Source of the DNA: Panopea generosa
Taxonomy: Eukaryota > Mollusca > Bivalvia > Adapedonta > Hiatellidae
Direction of reading: 5' to 3'
Assembly: GCA_029582155.1 (NCBI GenBank)
Contig: CM055901.1
Span: 55,720,625-55,784,624 of the forward strand
Length of the DNA stretch: 64,000 nucleotides
Shown here: positions 26,401 through 40,240 of the stretch, one piece after another
How positions within the stretch are numbered: position 1 is the first letter of the stretch
How the letters are laid out: each line of letters begins with the position of its first letter
Program-made: the position numbers and the translations under genes
Notes under the pieces: generated by a model
Databases searched by the model: none
What the model saw: only the letters and a program-made list of their open reading frames with translations
What the model was told of the DNA's origin: nothing

Positions 26401-27614
26401 CGCGCAGTTGTTCGTAACTTTTCAGGCAAAGAACAGAGTTGAAGTCCAGCTCGTCTGTTCCGAGTTGACCAACACCGGCCTGTAGATAAAACACAACTAT
26501 AACGGAACTCAAGCCAGGTATGTATCCTGCGTCGTCGAACTACTAAATGACAACTGTCTAGCAGCATTCAATAACATACAAGATATATACACTGCTGGAT
26601 ATCAAGAACTTGGCAACAGCATCTATTTGCTGGGCTATACCACTCATTATTTCAGTTATACCTAAAAACAGTAACAAAATAGAACGTTTTTAACAAAATA
26701 TGTTTAAAATCACGCGCCGGTATTGGGGCCTATGGATCAATACCGGGGCCAATATGGCAATATGGCCCTGGTACGAATCCATATTGGCCCCGGTGTTGAA
26801 CAGACTGCGTACATGCTCTTTCATGTAAAATCTCGTCTTTTCCAGCGAAAAGAAAATTAACCACTCAACGTCATAGCAACAGTATGCCATCACGAGAAAA
26901 GTGGAAAATGGCAGAAAAGATGTTGGAAAGCTAAAGCAAATCGCCTTTTGGCTTTGGATGGAGCCATTAAACGCAATTCTTTACAATAAATTCCATAAAT
27001 TTGCGGATGTCCTCTTCCTTTATCTATCTGGATTTTCTATGTTCAATTCGATGCCTATTGAGTACTAAATAGACAAGAAATTTTTACAACTTCTTGGGCA
27101 ATATGCCTTTAATGTTAAATGTTCTGCCAAGGATATTTTTTATTTACATCTAACATCTTTCGAAATTACTAAACATCAACTAAAAAGGCATCATTCCAGA
27201 TATTGTACACATTCTGGATAAATATAACGAATATAAACGAATATAAGAAGAAACTTTGGTTTTTTAATGGGACAAGCGAACTGACAGTCCTACCCTTTAA
27301 TGTGATACATCTGATTTAATCACCAATACCGTCAGCAGAACCAACAGTTGCAATCATTAAATAAAGATATCCAATGAAAATAAGACATTTTAAATCTTCT
27401 TTTTCAAATAAATTAAGACAAGAACTATTATAATATTTAATGATATCAAAGATAAAAAAGTATTTACCAATGTTAACATAGTGTAGACATTAATAAGCTT
27501 CTCATTATTAAAGTTAATAACTCTTATTCCATGTACCTATTATGAATTATTTGTGTAGGCTAAAAGCACTGTAATTTTGCTTTATGCTGAATAAAAGTTG
27601 TTGTTGTTGTTGTT

Positions 27615-27652
<38 letters not shown>

Positions 27653-30600
27653 TGTTGTTGTTGTTGTAAAAACAACAGTTTTTTATTGTGGTTTAATTTT
27701 GGCCAGACTTTATTCTTGTGATCACAACGTTGTCATGACAACTTTTTACTTACATCAACAAGTTTCTGTGCGTCTTCCTCTGCTTCATCCTCGTCTTCGC
27801 CTTCACACTCGTTACGACCACCAGTTGTGATTGAAAACAGAAGCTTTCCAAGATTGCCACCTACGTCATCTCTTATGTCATCTTGAAGCTCATTTTCGTA
27901 TTCTTGAATGAATAAAATTGAATTGTAAAATATTTTCGTTATTTATTACAGAATATATTCTCTTCTCTTGGGAAGAACTGTCTTGCCGCAGGTACAACTG
28001 ATACTATGTCCTACCCAGCTATTTATACCCGCTGAAATCCATCATTCCTAAAGATATCTCCTAAATGATGTAAGCTCAGAGAAGAAGCTACCAGGACTAC
28101 GGTCATAGTCCAGTGAAAATAGTGAGACCCATGCAATCTTTCCAACATCTGGAAATGTGCGCCCAGACGCATGAAATAAGTAACGCACCATTTCCCCAAA
28201 TTGAGAAATGGCATAGAAAAGACCCCACCCCCACTTTGACCACAATCCCATCTACAGCTAAACAATCGGGATCTGTATAATTTATGTTTTTGAGTTAATT
28301 AATCATTTCCTTGCAGATATACATGTATATAGTATTTGTATACATTTCTTAATTAATTAATATTATATTCTAAAAAAAACATTAAATGATATTAGATTAT
28401 CATGTAAATTTCAACTATAAAATGGATCAAATATCAATGGTTGAATAATAAAACAGCCAACATTTACTTACCAGTTTTGTATATCTCTTTGATTTCCTCT
28501 ATTTCAGAATTGTTCCTTGTGCAGAGTATCCCGACCAACGTGGCCTCATCTGTACCTGCACCCTGTGTTCAGAAAAAGCCCAAGTGATAAATAACACATC
28601 TGGTCGTTAACATGAACAAGATTTTTTATCATAATTTACATTACAGTGACTCACGGTTGGTATAGATTGTATTTCTATGGCAACAGGATCTTTTTAACAG
28701 GTTATCTACATTAACAGTGTTAACTTGTCCACCAGAGATCCATGTTTGTGAAATGTGTATTTCAGTGACCAATCCCAAACGTTAATTGATCCAGATTTGG
28801 TATAAATTGTATTTTAGCGGCCAACGATCAATTCTATTTGAGTTCCAATGACTCATTTCGCTCAATGACTTCTAATGACCTAGTTTCAGTGTACTTTTGT
28901 ATTTCAGTGACCCACGTGCCTAATACTAGTTGAATTCCAATTACCCATACTTCATATCAAGTATGGCCAATTTCAGGTGTCATCTAGGCAAGATTTACCA
29001 TAAAACTATATTAATATAAAGGGCCATAGCTGTGTTAAAGTCGGTGCATTGGAACACGACGACGAGACATACATACATACACAATCGGTATACGTAAAAG
29101 GGTGAAAACAGTCCAAACCACAATACATACATATACAATCGGTATACGTAAAAAGGTGAAAACAGTCCAAACCACAATACATACATATACAACCGGTATA
29201 CGTAAAAGGGTGAAAACAGTTCAAACCACAATACATACATACATAATCGGTATATATACAGGGTGAAAAACGGTCCAAACCACAATACATACATACACAA
29301 TCGGTATATATATATACTGGGGTGAAAACGATCCAAACCACATTACATACATACACAATTGGTATATATACTGGGTTGAAAATGGTCCAAACCACATTAT
29401 ATACATACACAGTTGGTATATATACTGGGGTGAAAAACGGTCCAAACCACAATACTACGTACGTACGTACATACGTACATACATACATACATACATACAT
29501 ACATACATACATACATACATACATACATACATACATACATACATACATACATACATACATACATACATACATACATACACTACATACATACATACATACA
29601 TACATACATACATACATACATACATACTACATACATACATACAATACATACTACATACATACATACATACATACATACATACATACATACATACATACAT
29701 ACATACATACATACATACATACATACATACATACATACATACATACATACATACATACATACATACATACATACATACATACATACATACATACATACAT
29801 ACATACATACATACATACATACATACATACATACATACATACATACATACATACATACATACATACATACATACATACATACATACATACATACATACAT
29901 ACATACATACATACATACATACATACATACATACATACATACATACATACATACATACATACATACATACATACATACATACATACATACATACATACAT
30001 ACATACATACATACATACATACATACATACATACATACAATACATACATACATACATACATACATACATACATACATACATACATACATACATACATACA
30101 TACATACATACATACATACATACATACATACATACATACATACATACATACATACATACATACATACATACATACATACATACATACATACATACATACA
30201 TACATACATACATACATACATACATACATACATACATACATACATACATACATACATACATACATACATACATACATACATACATACATACATACATACA
30301 TACATACATACATACATACATACATACATACATACATACATACATACATACATACATACATACATACATACATACATACATACACAATTTGTATATATAC
30401 TGGGGTGAAAACGATCCAAACCACAATACATTCATACACAATAGGTATATATACTGGGGTGAAAATGGTCCAAACCACATAACATACATACACAATTGGT
30501 ATATATACTGGGGTGAAAATGGTCCAAACCACATAACATACATACATACACAATTGGTATATATACTGGGGTGAAAACGGTCCAAACCACAATACATACA

Positions 30601-33600
30601 TACAAAATCGATATATATTTAAGGATGAAAACTATTTGCAATAATTTATCCGGTGCTTAAAGCTGTAACGAATGCATTTGTTACATGTTTTTGTATGCGT
30701 ATTTACAACCAGATCTAACGCGATCGTGTCCGACCTGAGTTTCTTCTACTTTGCCTGTTGTGTCGAACGTTTAAAAAAGGTTGAAACAGATGTTTGTCTG
30801 TGTTTCTGTGAACTATCCCGTAACAATTGAGACCGATATGGCCGAGATCGAGCCAAAATTGAATGTGCTACGATCGCAAATGCAGGTGATGTCGTGTTTT
30901 TGAGAGAAAAATCCTAGGTTTATAAAGGAAGGAAAATGAAAAATTGCTTGACTAAAAAAAAAGTTTTTTTTTCTGTTTGAATTGTTGTTATTTGTAAGTG
31001 TTTAAGCTATTTTTGTGCCATTTTTGGGGTTTTCAGGGTTGTAGATTGAGGGTGGGGGTCTGGCGGGGGTCACCCCATGGGAGTCCAATCAACGCGTCTA
31101 GCGCCTGTGAGTATAGCAACGGTCGAACGAATGGTTATCCCAACGCAAAAAATAATGACGTCATTAATTTGTGTGTTGCTGCAAGATAAACCAGCCCTGC
31201 CAATAAAGCAAATAATTATCTTATACCCGCTTAAACATCATGTAGAATGTTACATAAACATATGATACATATGTGCTTACTTTCATTGCTTCATACAGCA
31301 GCTTCGCGTCATAGTGCCTTGGTTCCAGCATCATCCCTACAATGGTGTCCTCCAGATCGCCAGTAAGTTCACTGATTAATTGCTCCATGAGGGGCTGGAT
31401 GTAATAACCATATAGATAATTTGTTTAGATGAATATTTTTTCCTTCCAATGGTATAGGAGAACATAAATACATACATGTATACACTATGATAGAATACAG
31501 TACTATATCTAGATCTAGTATTGTATTATAAATACAGTACGTGTACATGACGAAAAAAATCACAGTTAATAAAATAACCCCAAATAAAATCACATAAATC
31601 ACTTAATCATACAACTTAACTTTCAATAAGTAAACATTTCTACTATTTACTATTATTACAGGATGAAAGAATATTAACGAAACAAAATGAAATATCACAA
31701 TATATTAAATAGACATAGCCTAAGCGAGAAGCTTTGCCAAAATGAAATACAAGGAGACAATGATGGATTACTGAATATGTGTTACTATACATTCCAGTAT
31801 CGTTACTAAATATGTGTTACCGTACTTTCCAGTATCGTTACTGAATATGCGTTACCGTACTTTCCAGTATCGTTACTGAATATGTGTAACCATACTTTCC
31901 AGTAGCGTTACTGAATAGTTGTTACTATACTTTCCAGTAGCGTTACTGAATAGTTGTTACTATACTTTCCAGTATCGTTACTGAATACGTGTTACCATAC
32001 TTTCCAGTATCGTTACTGAATATGTGACCACCATACTTTCCAGTAGCGTTACTGAATAGTTGTTACTATACTTTCCAGTAGCGTTACTGAATATGTGTTA
32101 CCGTACTTTCCAGGATCGTTACTGAATATGTGTAACCATACTTTCCAGTATCGTTACTGAATAGTTGTTACTATACTTTCCAGTATCGTTACTGAATACG
32201 TGTTACCGTACTTTCCAGTATCGTTACTGAATATGTGTAACCATACTTTCCAGTAGCGTTACTGAATAGTTGTTACTATACTTTCCAGTAGCGTTACTGA
32301 ATAGTTGTTACTATACTTTCCAGTATCGTTACTGAATACGTATTACCATACTTTCCAGTATCGTTACTGAATATGTGTAACCATACTTTCCAGTAGCGTT
32401 ACTGAATAGTTGTTACTATACTTTTCAGTATCGTTACTGAATATGTGTTACCGTACTTTCCAGGATCGTTACTGAATATGTGTAACCATACTTTCCAGTA
32501 TCGTTACTGAATAGTTGTTACTATACTTTCCAGTATCGTTACTGAATACGTGTTACCATACTTTCCAGTATCGTTACTGAACAGTAGTGACTATACTTTC
32601 CAGTATCGTTACTGAATAGTAGTGACTATACTTTCCAGTATCGTTACTGAATACGTTTTACCATACTTCCCAGTATCGTTACTGAATAGTTGTAACTATA
32701 CTTTCCAAAATATTTGTTACCATATAATTACAAAATAATAAATAGTTCGAGTGCAGTGAACGCCCTAAATAATAGATTACCTCCCCGTACGCCACAGCGT
32801 ATTTCTCTTTTAGAACCATTCTCTGTTTATTATTCAGGTTAACCAGAACTTCCACAATCGCCTCCTCGTTAGTACCTGTTGGAAAAATAAAACATCAGCT
32901 GAACAACCACGTGGTTTTGTATTTTAAATATAACACAGTCTTATTACATTGCTTCATAATGTCTATATGTAACGTACAGTCAAACCTATCTTAAGCAGCC
33001 AGTCAGTCCAGGAAGGAGCAAAAGTGGCCTTTAAAGACAGGTTGTTGCCTAATACATGTACATTTTCTCTGAAAGCATTTAAAAAGGAAATAGAAAATAT
33101 GGTTGCTTAAGACAGATGACTGCTTAATAGAGGTGACAGCTTGCACAGGTTTGACTGTATATATAGTTTTAAGTTAAACCCCTATCCATTCTCCAATCCT
33201 AAAATATAACAAGAGTTGTCAGAAGACAACAAAGCTCGGCCATGGGTGTTTAAGTCCAAAAAGGGTCATAACTGTGCGGAAATGCAATCCAGAGTTATGG
33301 TTCTTGTTTCTGTGTGTTCCTTGATGATGGTGAACACACATGCGAAGTTTCATTCACATCCAATGAGTGGTTGCATAGATATCTTAAACTTAAACCCAAA
33401 AGTTTAACCTTGGTGTCTACAGACGACGACGCCGACGACGACGCCGGGGTCATGACAATAGCTCTCCTCGGACTTCATCCCGACGAGCTAAAAATGCAAT
33501 ACGCGATCTTTACCATATCGTTTCATACATTTTACTTTCGGATATAAATTCACAAGGCATGGAGTAGCTGAGAGTATATTAAACAGACCAGTATTTAAAT

Positions 33601-36600
33601 TATTATTTTTTTAGTGGTATTAAACATCAATTTACACTTGATGATTTATGAAAACTTCTTAATACCATCGCCTGTATTTAAAATATCACCAGTTTTACAT
33701 CCAATACCTGCTTGGTCTCTGTTGTTTTCCGGTAGACGTTTTTACGTAAGCTATTTACACACCGGCCTAAGAAGCATTGAAGTGTTTCCTTCATTAAAAG
33801 CAACAACGCTGGTTTTGATCATACTAATAAATTTATAAAGATATGTTTTTTTTTAATCGTCATAACAAGGCTGGGTTATTACGAAAGCAACAACATTATT
33901 TCACTAATATTCATGAATTTATAACAAAAAATCACAGATAGAAAATTTGACACAGCTTGATTAAAAATTTATTAAATATTGATACTAAGCCTTTTATTAA
34001 CGACTCTTCCAAGTGTCAATTCTATAGACGTATTCCTAGTTAGGGGAACTAGATTCAATTCTACAGTCTAGTCCCCAGCGAGGAGAGCTAGAATTAATTC
34101 TACAGTCTAGTCCCTAGCTAGGGGAGTTAGAATCAATTCTACGGTCTAGTCCCTAGTTAGGGGAGCTAGATTCAATTCTACAGTCAAGTCCCCAGTTAGG
34201 GGAGCTAGAATAAATTCTACAGTCAAGTACCTAGCTAGTGGAACAAAAATCAATTCTACTGTCTAGTACACAGATAGGGGAGCTAGAATCAATTCTATAG
34301 ACTAGTCTCTAGCTAGGGGAGCTAGAATCAGTTCTACAGTCTAGTCCCTAGCTAGGGGAGCTAGAATCAATTCTACAGTCTAATCCCTAGCTAGGGGAGC
34401 TAGAATAATCAATTATACGGTCACGTCTCTAGCTAGGGGAGCTAGAATCAATTCTAAAGTCTAACCCCTAGCTAGTGGAGCTAAAATCAATTCTACAGTC
34501 TAGTCTCTAGCTTTAAGGGCTAGAATCAATGCCACAGTCTAGTCTCTAGCTAGGGTAAGGAGCTAGAATCATTTCTACATTCTAGTTCCTAGCTAAGGGA
34601 GCTAGAATCAATTCAACCGTCTAGTACCTAGCTATGAAAGCTAGAATCAATTTTACAGTCTAGTTCCTAGCTAGAGAAGCTAGAATCAACTTTAAAGTTT
34701 AGTACCTAGCTGAGAGAGCTAGAATAATCAATTCTATAGTCAAGCATTAGCTAGGGGAGCTAGAATCAACTATACAGTCCAGTCAAACTAATGTAATTGA
34801 ATCTATGAGAAAACATGTCAAAAGATAAATGAAAAATGTTTGTATTAAGCACTGATTACAACATGTGTGAAATAACCAAATAAGGTAAATATATTTATTA
34901 ATAATAATGAAATTATAAAGATAATAAGAAAACAGAAAAAAATCTGTAAATTGATTATAATTGTTATATATATTAAGAAATAAGTTCTTATACCAAATCC
35001 ATCCATGGCATCTTTTAATTTTTCGATGGCTTCTTGCGCTTCATCGTCAGTGAACTCCCTCTCTCCGTATATTGTTGCCTTTAACACAGGTGCATATATG
35101 ATATTAAATATAAAGCTGTTATGCCGGTGTGGAATACATGTGTGGGTAGGTTAGATAAAAATGAGTCACTTAACCCTTTACTTCATATAGACGCCTTTGG
35201 ACACCTCTAATAAAGACACCTTTGGACACCTAGTATAGAAGGCTTTTGAATTATTGGGTGAATTATGTTTATATTAACTGACAGAGTGGAAAATAGTGCA
35301 GGAAGTGTTCAGATTGCTCGTTACGAGCAATCTGAACTCTTCCTGCACTGTTTTCAAAGGCCTTCTGTAATTGATGCGGGAAAACGCGTATCTATGGAGT
35401 AAAGGGTTAAAGCATTTTAGAGCAGCTTTATAAGGATTATTTCATTTATATACATTTACGTGAATATATATATATAAAGGGAGATAATTAAATTCACAAC
35501 AACGGAATTTACGATTTTTGGGACTTTTCAGATGCTCTTTCACAATGTATGATATATATATATATATATATATTTATGGATATAATTATTTGTGAATAAA
35601 TAGTGTTAAAATCTATACGTATTGTTCTCTTTTAGGTACAACCCCATTTACAAAAACCCATTGTAACAGCGTACAAAGAATAAGACAAACAAAAGAAGTA
35701 GTATTTTATCAACACTTTGCTCAACGATTGATATTGTGTATTACTTTCAAGTGGCAATTTCCGTACGCATAGAAGTAAAAATATGATTAATTCTTTATTT
35801 TTAAATATCATACAGACATATATTTGAGCACACGTCGAGCTGATGTTAATTGCTTTATCAGAAAAGTACAAACAACATTTTTCTTTTGCCGAAATCAAAT
35901 TGTTGATTTCTTCGTGTAATTGTGTATACACATGATCTTATGTTTCTGGTATTTTGTTGTGATAATGCAATAAAGAACAAAGCTTGGCTTAAACATGGCT
36001 TGTTTCGAGTGCTATCACTCATAACAAAATTCACTTTTCTGTAATATCATGCCCCCCCCCTTTTTGTATTCTTTAATAGACTGGATACGAGCTGAGAGGA
36101 TGCTGTACACGTGGTATCTGACTTTATTTCGAACCGCGAACGGTTGTCCATGGTGGGGGAAGTACTTAGGCTCCCGGCATAGCCACAAATTCGCTTTTTT
36201 TAAAGCTGACGGAATGTCAACCTAAAACCAGACTCCAGGTACGAGTCAATGCATGAAGATCAGAAGGGGCACACATATTGACATACCAGTGATCAGTACT
36301 TGTGTTCTATGTTTCTCTCACTTTTTACCAGCTGTAGAAGTCTTACTTTGTGACTTGCTATCTAACCAAATTAATACCACTGTTGTATTGGAGCCATACA
36401 TGAAGCAATAGATCAGCTGCACTTTGAGAACTATAGCCGATGAAGCCACGTACTATATCATTGCAAGTTTTGTTTGTTTGCTACTTTTCACCGCAATCAA
36501 ATAACAAGTAATTGAACTGTTCTTTGATTTAAACAATAAGTACGTGTCTCTATAACGATTGATAGGGCATGTTAAACATATAATTCAAGACGTATGGTAG

Positions 36601-39600
36601 TTATTCATAACATACGACTATTTCACTTTCGTAGAATTCATTTTACAAAGTTATCAATAAAACATTGTAAACTGGACAATATATTAAGTTAGTATAAAAC
36701 GCAGATTAGAAAATAAGATAAAGCAGAACGTGTTAGTTAAAACATAAGTCATAGTTTTGCAAACCAGAAAAAAAAAAAGGATATGGCTCATCCAAAGCTG
36801 TGTTAGCTAATACCAAAATATGCTCGATCTACACTGTTGACCATAAAAGTGTTAATTTGTCATCAACATATTGTGTATGATAATGACATATCCATATTAC
36901 AGTGACGCGCTTACAGCGTCATGAACATGCGCGTTTGGTGCATCTATAAACTGACAACACTTTCATCTTCAGCAATGCAAATGTTCATCTTTATTAAGCT
37001 ACCAAGCAAGTAAAAATAAAGCAATGATTAAAATAATTCGTGCTTGGTGCTCATACCAAATCCATCCATTGCGGATTTTATTATCTCGATACGTTCCTCA
37101 TATTCACAGTCATCTAACTCACGCTGGTCGTATATGCACGCCTTAAAACAAAGCATGATTAAATTGATTGATTGATTGATTGATTAAATATTTATCGTCA
37201 TTTTTATGCCATTGAGGGCTAACAGACGATCAGTTCCCATACCACTGTTTCCTGGGATCCTGAAAGGTTAACCAGTACTCGAGCACACCCCATCTCCGCA
37301 AGTAGCTGATAACTTTCCCACTTGAATCAGCGGTGAGAGAAGAATGACAATTAAACACAATGTTGTATATCAATCATCACGGAGACTGTTGCCGGGCGGA
37401 CTCACGACCCCTGGATTAATAGTCAGACGCGTAACCGACTGAGCTAATCGGGCCCGATAGCATGATTAAAATAGTTAACTTTGATAATGATACTCACGTT
37501 TATATTATCATTATGATACATAAACTATTCAGGTATATTATTATAATGATAATAATAATCACGTTCCCTGATAGACTATACATGTATATTATTATTATGA
37601 TAATAATAATCACGTTCCCACACAGACTTTACAGGTATATTATTATTATGATACATATACTAAACAGGTATATTATCATTATGATAATGCTAATCACGTT
37701 CCCATATAGATTATACAGGTATATTATCATAATGGTAATGCTAATCACGTTCCCACATAAACTATACATGTATATTATCATTATGATAATGATAATCATG
37801 TTCCCATATAGACTTTACATGTATATTATTATCATGACAATGATAATCACGTTCCCACATAGACTTTACAGGTATATTATCATTATGATAATGATTATCA
37901 CGTTCCCACATAGACTTTACCGGTATATTATCATTATGATAATGATTATCACGTTCCCACATAGACTTTACAGGTACATTATCATTGTGCTAATGATAAT
38001 CACGTTCCCACATAGACTTCACCGGTATATTATCATTATGATAATGATTATCACGTCCCCACATAGACTATACGTGTATCTTATTTTTATGATAATGATA
38101 ATAACGTTCCTACAAAGACTATACAGGTGTAGTATCATAATGATAATGATAATGATAATGATAAACACGTTCCCATATAGACTATACGGGTATATTATCA
38201 TTATGATAATGATAATCATGTTCCCATATAGACTATACATGTATATTATTATCATGATAATGATAATCACGTTCCCACATAGACTATACGTGTAAACTAT
38301 ACCCAGTATACCGACACGGTCCAGCCAAACCTAGTTTAAATGCTAAGCACTAAGCGGGGAAGCTGAGCTGGGCGGGGATCAAACCAAAACATTTCGCTAA
38401 ACAAAGCAGACACTCTATCTATAGACAACAGCTGTAGTTAGACAGGATGGGTATCAAAACCAACAACCTTTCGTCATGCTAGGCGGACACTTTCACCGTG
38501 CTAGGCAGCCAATACATTTTTTTTTTATAAAATAACTGCATTCAACTGTTTGGTATGACCCAGACGAAGATCAAACTAACAAGCCATGCAAAGACTACGA
38601 TGGGGATTTTATAACGTACTTTCACCATGGTAGAGTGGATTTTGAAATTCACTTCGAAAACCACAATACATGATCATTCGTGAATCACGGAGACATCCAT
38701 TATTTAGTAGAAGTTAATCATATCTTTATTAAACATGAAAGAACAACAATACTTAATGAACGTTAGTCATTTGTAAACATGGAAACCCCCAGTTTAATGA
38801 ATATTAATCAGTGTGCAAAACAGTGACACAAATACTTAATGAAAGTGAATCATTGTAAATCATGAAAATCCCAGTAAAACGTGCGTTTTTTCGTTGACTT
38901 ATTTAGAATAATCTGTTGTTTTTTTCTCATCTTTGTTTCACTCCCACGCTGTTTGCCATTTGCCAAGTCATATTCATTCAAACATAAGTGTATTCATACA
39001 TAACAGTATAGCCCTTGATCAACTGGTTACTAAATATGTGTTTATGAGGATCGGAGAAGGGGGTAGGCAGTGGGGTTGTTCCCACAGGTCCACGATGTCG
39101 AATGTATTTTCGTAGCCACTGGTTCAACCTCAAAATACGATGTATTTAGGGAACCAGACGGCCGGACCTGCGGCACGCTCTGAGTCACGGACGCATTGAT
39201 TCGTATAAAATTACAAACCAACCAGTCTCGACGTGACACGACATCGCAATGTGCTCCGGGCGACAAAACTAGGCTGTGTATGCTACACTGCCTCAATATA
39301 CACACGAATAACCATACACGTATATATACGTATATTATATTTCTATAGGTGTTCTCATATCCAAGGTAAAACATGACCAACCACCGCGATCCGGTTACAA
39401 TCCGGTTACATTACTGTAACCGGCAGATCTCGCGGCAGATCATTCTTATACATGTATATTCACGTGATGCATAATACAGAAGATTTGTTTTTTAAATTCA
39501 CGTGCCCACACGCGAACAAACACGTAATTCCCACATTTTGCCACACAAATAAATAAATGGATGAAGGTATGTGTATTGGACCAGGTCTCTGTACTATAAT

Positions 39601-40189
39601 TTAGAGTATCTGCAATTTGAGCGTATTCATGTTATGGTTTTTGTTGTATTACAAAGATTTACCAATGATTTATTTGAGGTCATTTAATTGTTTCAAATAT
39701 ATAAATTATAAATAATAATTTCGCTGTTTTCTGTCGTTTGAAAAAAAAAATTGTGTTGTTGGTTTTTTTGGTGAAATATCAATTCAAGTTCACTGGCGAG
39801 CACTGCAATTGACACGCTCGCCATGGTTACATTATTCGTGACTATACCGCTCCCCTGTTTACGCAATGGCATAAAAGTTATATTTTACTGAAGATAACAA
39901 TTATTCACAATTTACTTGCATGCATGCATGCATCTTAATCATAACCAATTGAATTACGTAATGTTGTCATACATGTTATAACTCTTTTGAGGTACAACGT
40001 ACGTGCATGTTTGGTTTATATATTTCGTTCTTTTTCGATATAGGCCATGTGCATGTTTGACCGGATTAAAGTACATTTGTGTTTGAATAGCTTGTTTTGT
40101 TCTATAATTAGTACACGCGAATGTATATATATGATACATTTGCGTGTACTAATTATAGAACAAAACATGCTATTCAAACACAAATGTAC

Positions 40190-40240
<51 letters not shown>

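Noticed and set aside
28023..28265. Overlapping minus-strand frames of 67-80 codons between annexin exons 5 and 6
   Set aside because: In the intron; inserting it would break the uninterrupted annexin repeat 2, and no known motif is present.
29322..30597. Long open frames of repeated THTYI and MYVC on both strands
   Set aside because: They are translations of the (CATA)n tract. A tetranucleotide repeat without stops is open in all frames of a strand.
31767..32707. CRISPR-like array of 35-bp units
   Set aside because: Units are contiguous with no unique spacers, in an intron of an animal gene.
37462..38295. 277-codon plus-strand frame
   Set aside because: Product of the 51-bp minisatellite in annexin intron 1, antisense to the gene.
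39042..39380. 112-codon minus-strand frame in annexin intron 1
   Set aside because: No acceptor or donor fits annexin phases and no family signature.
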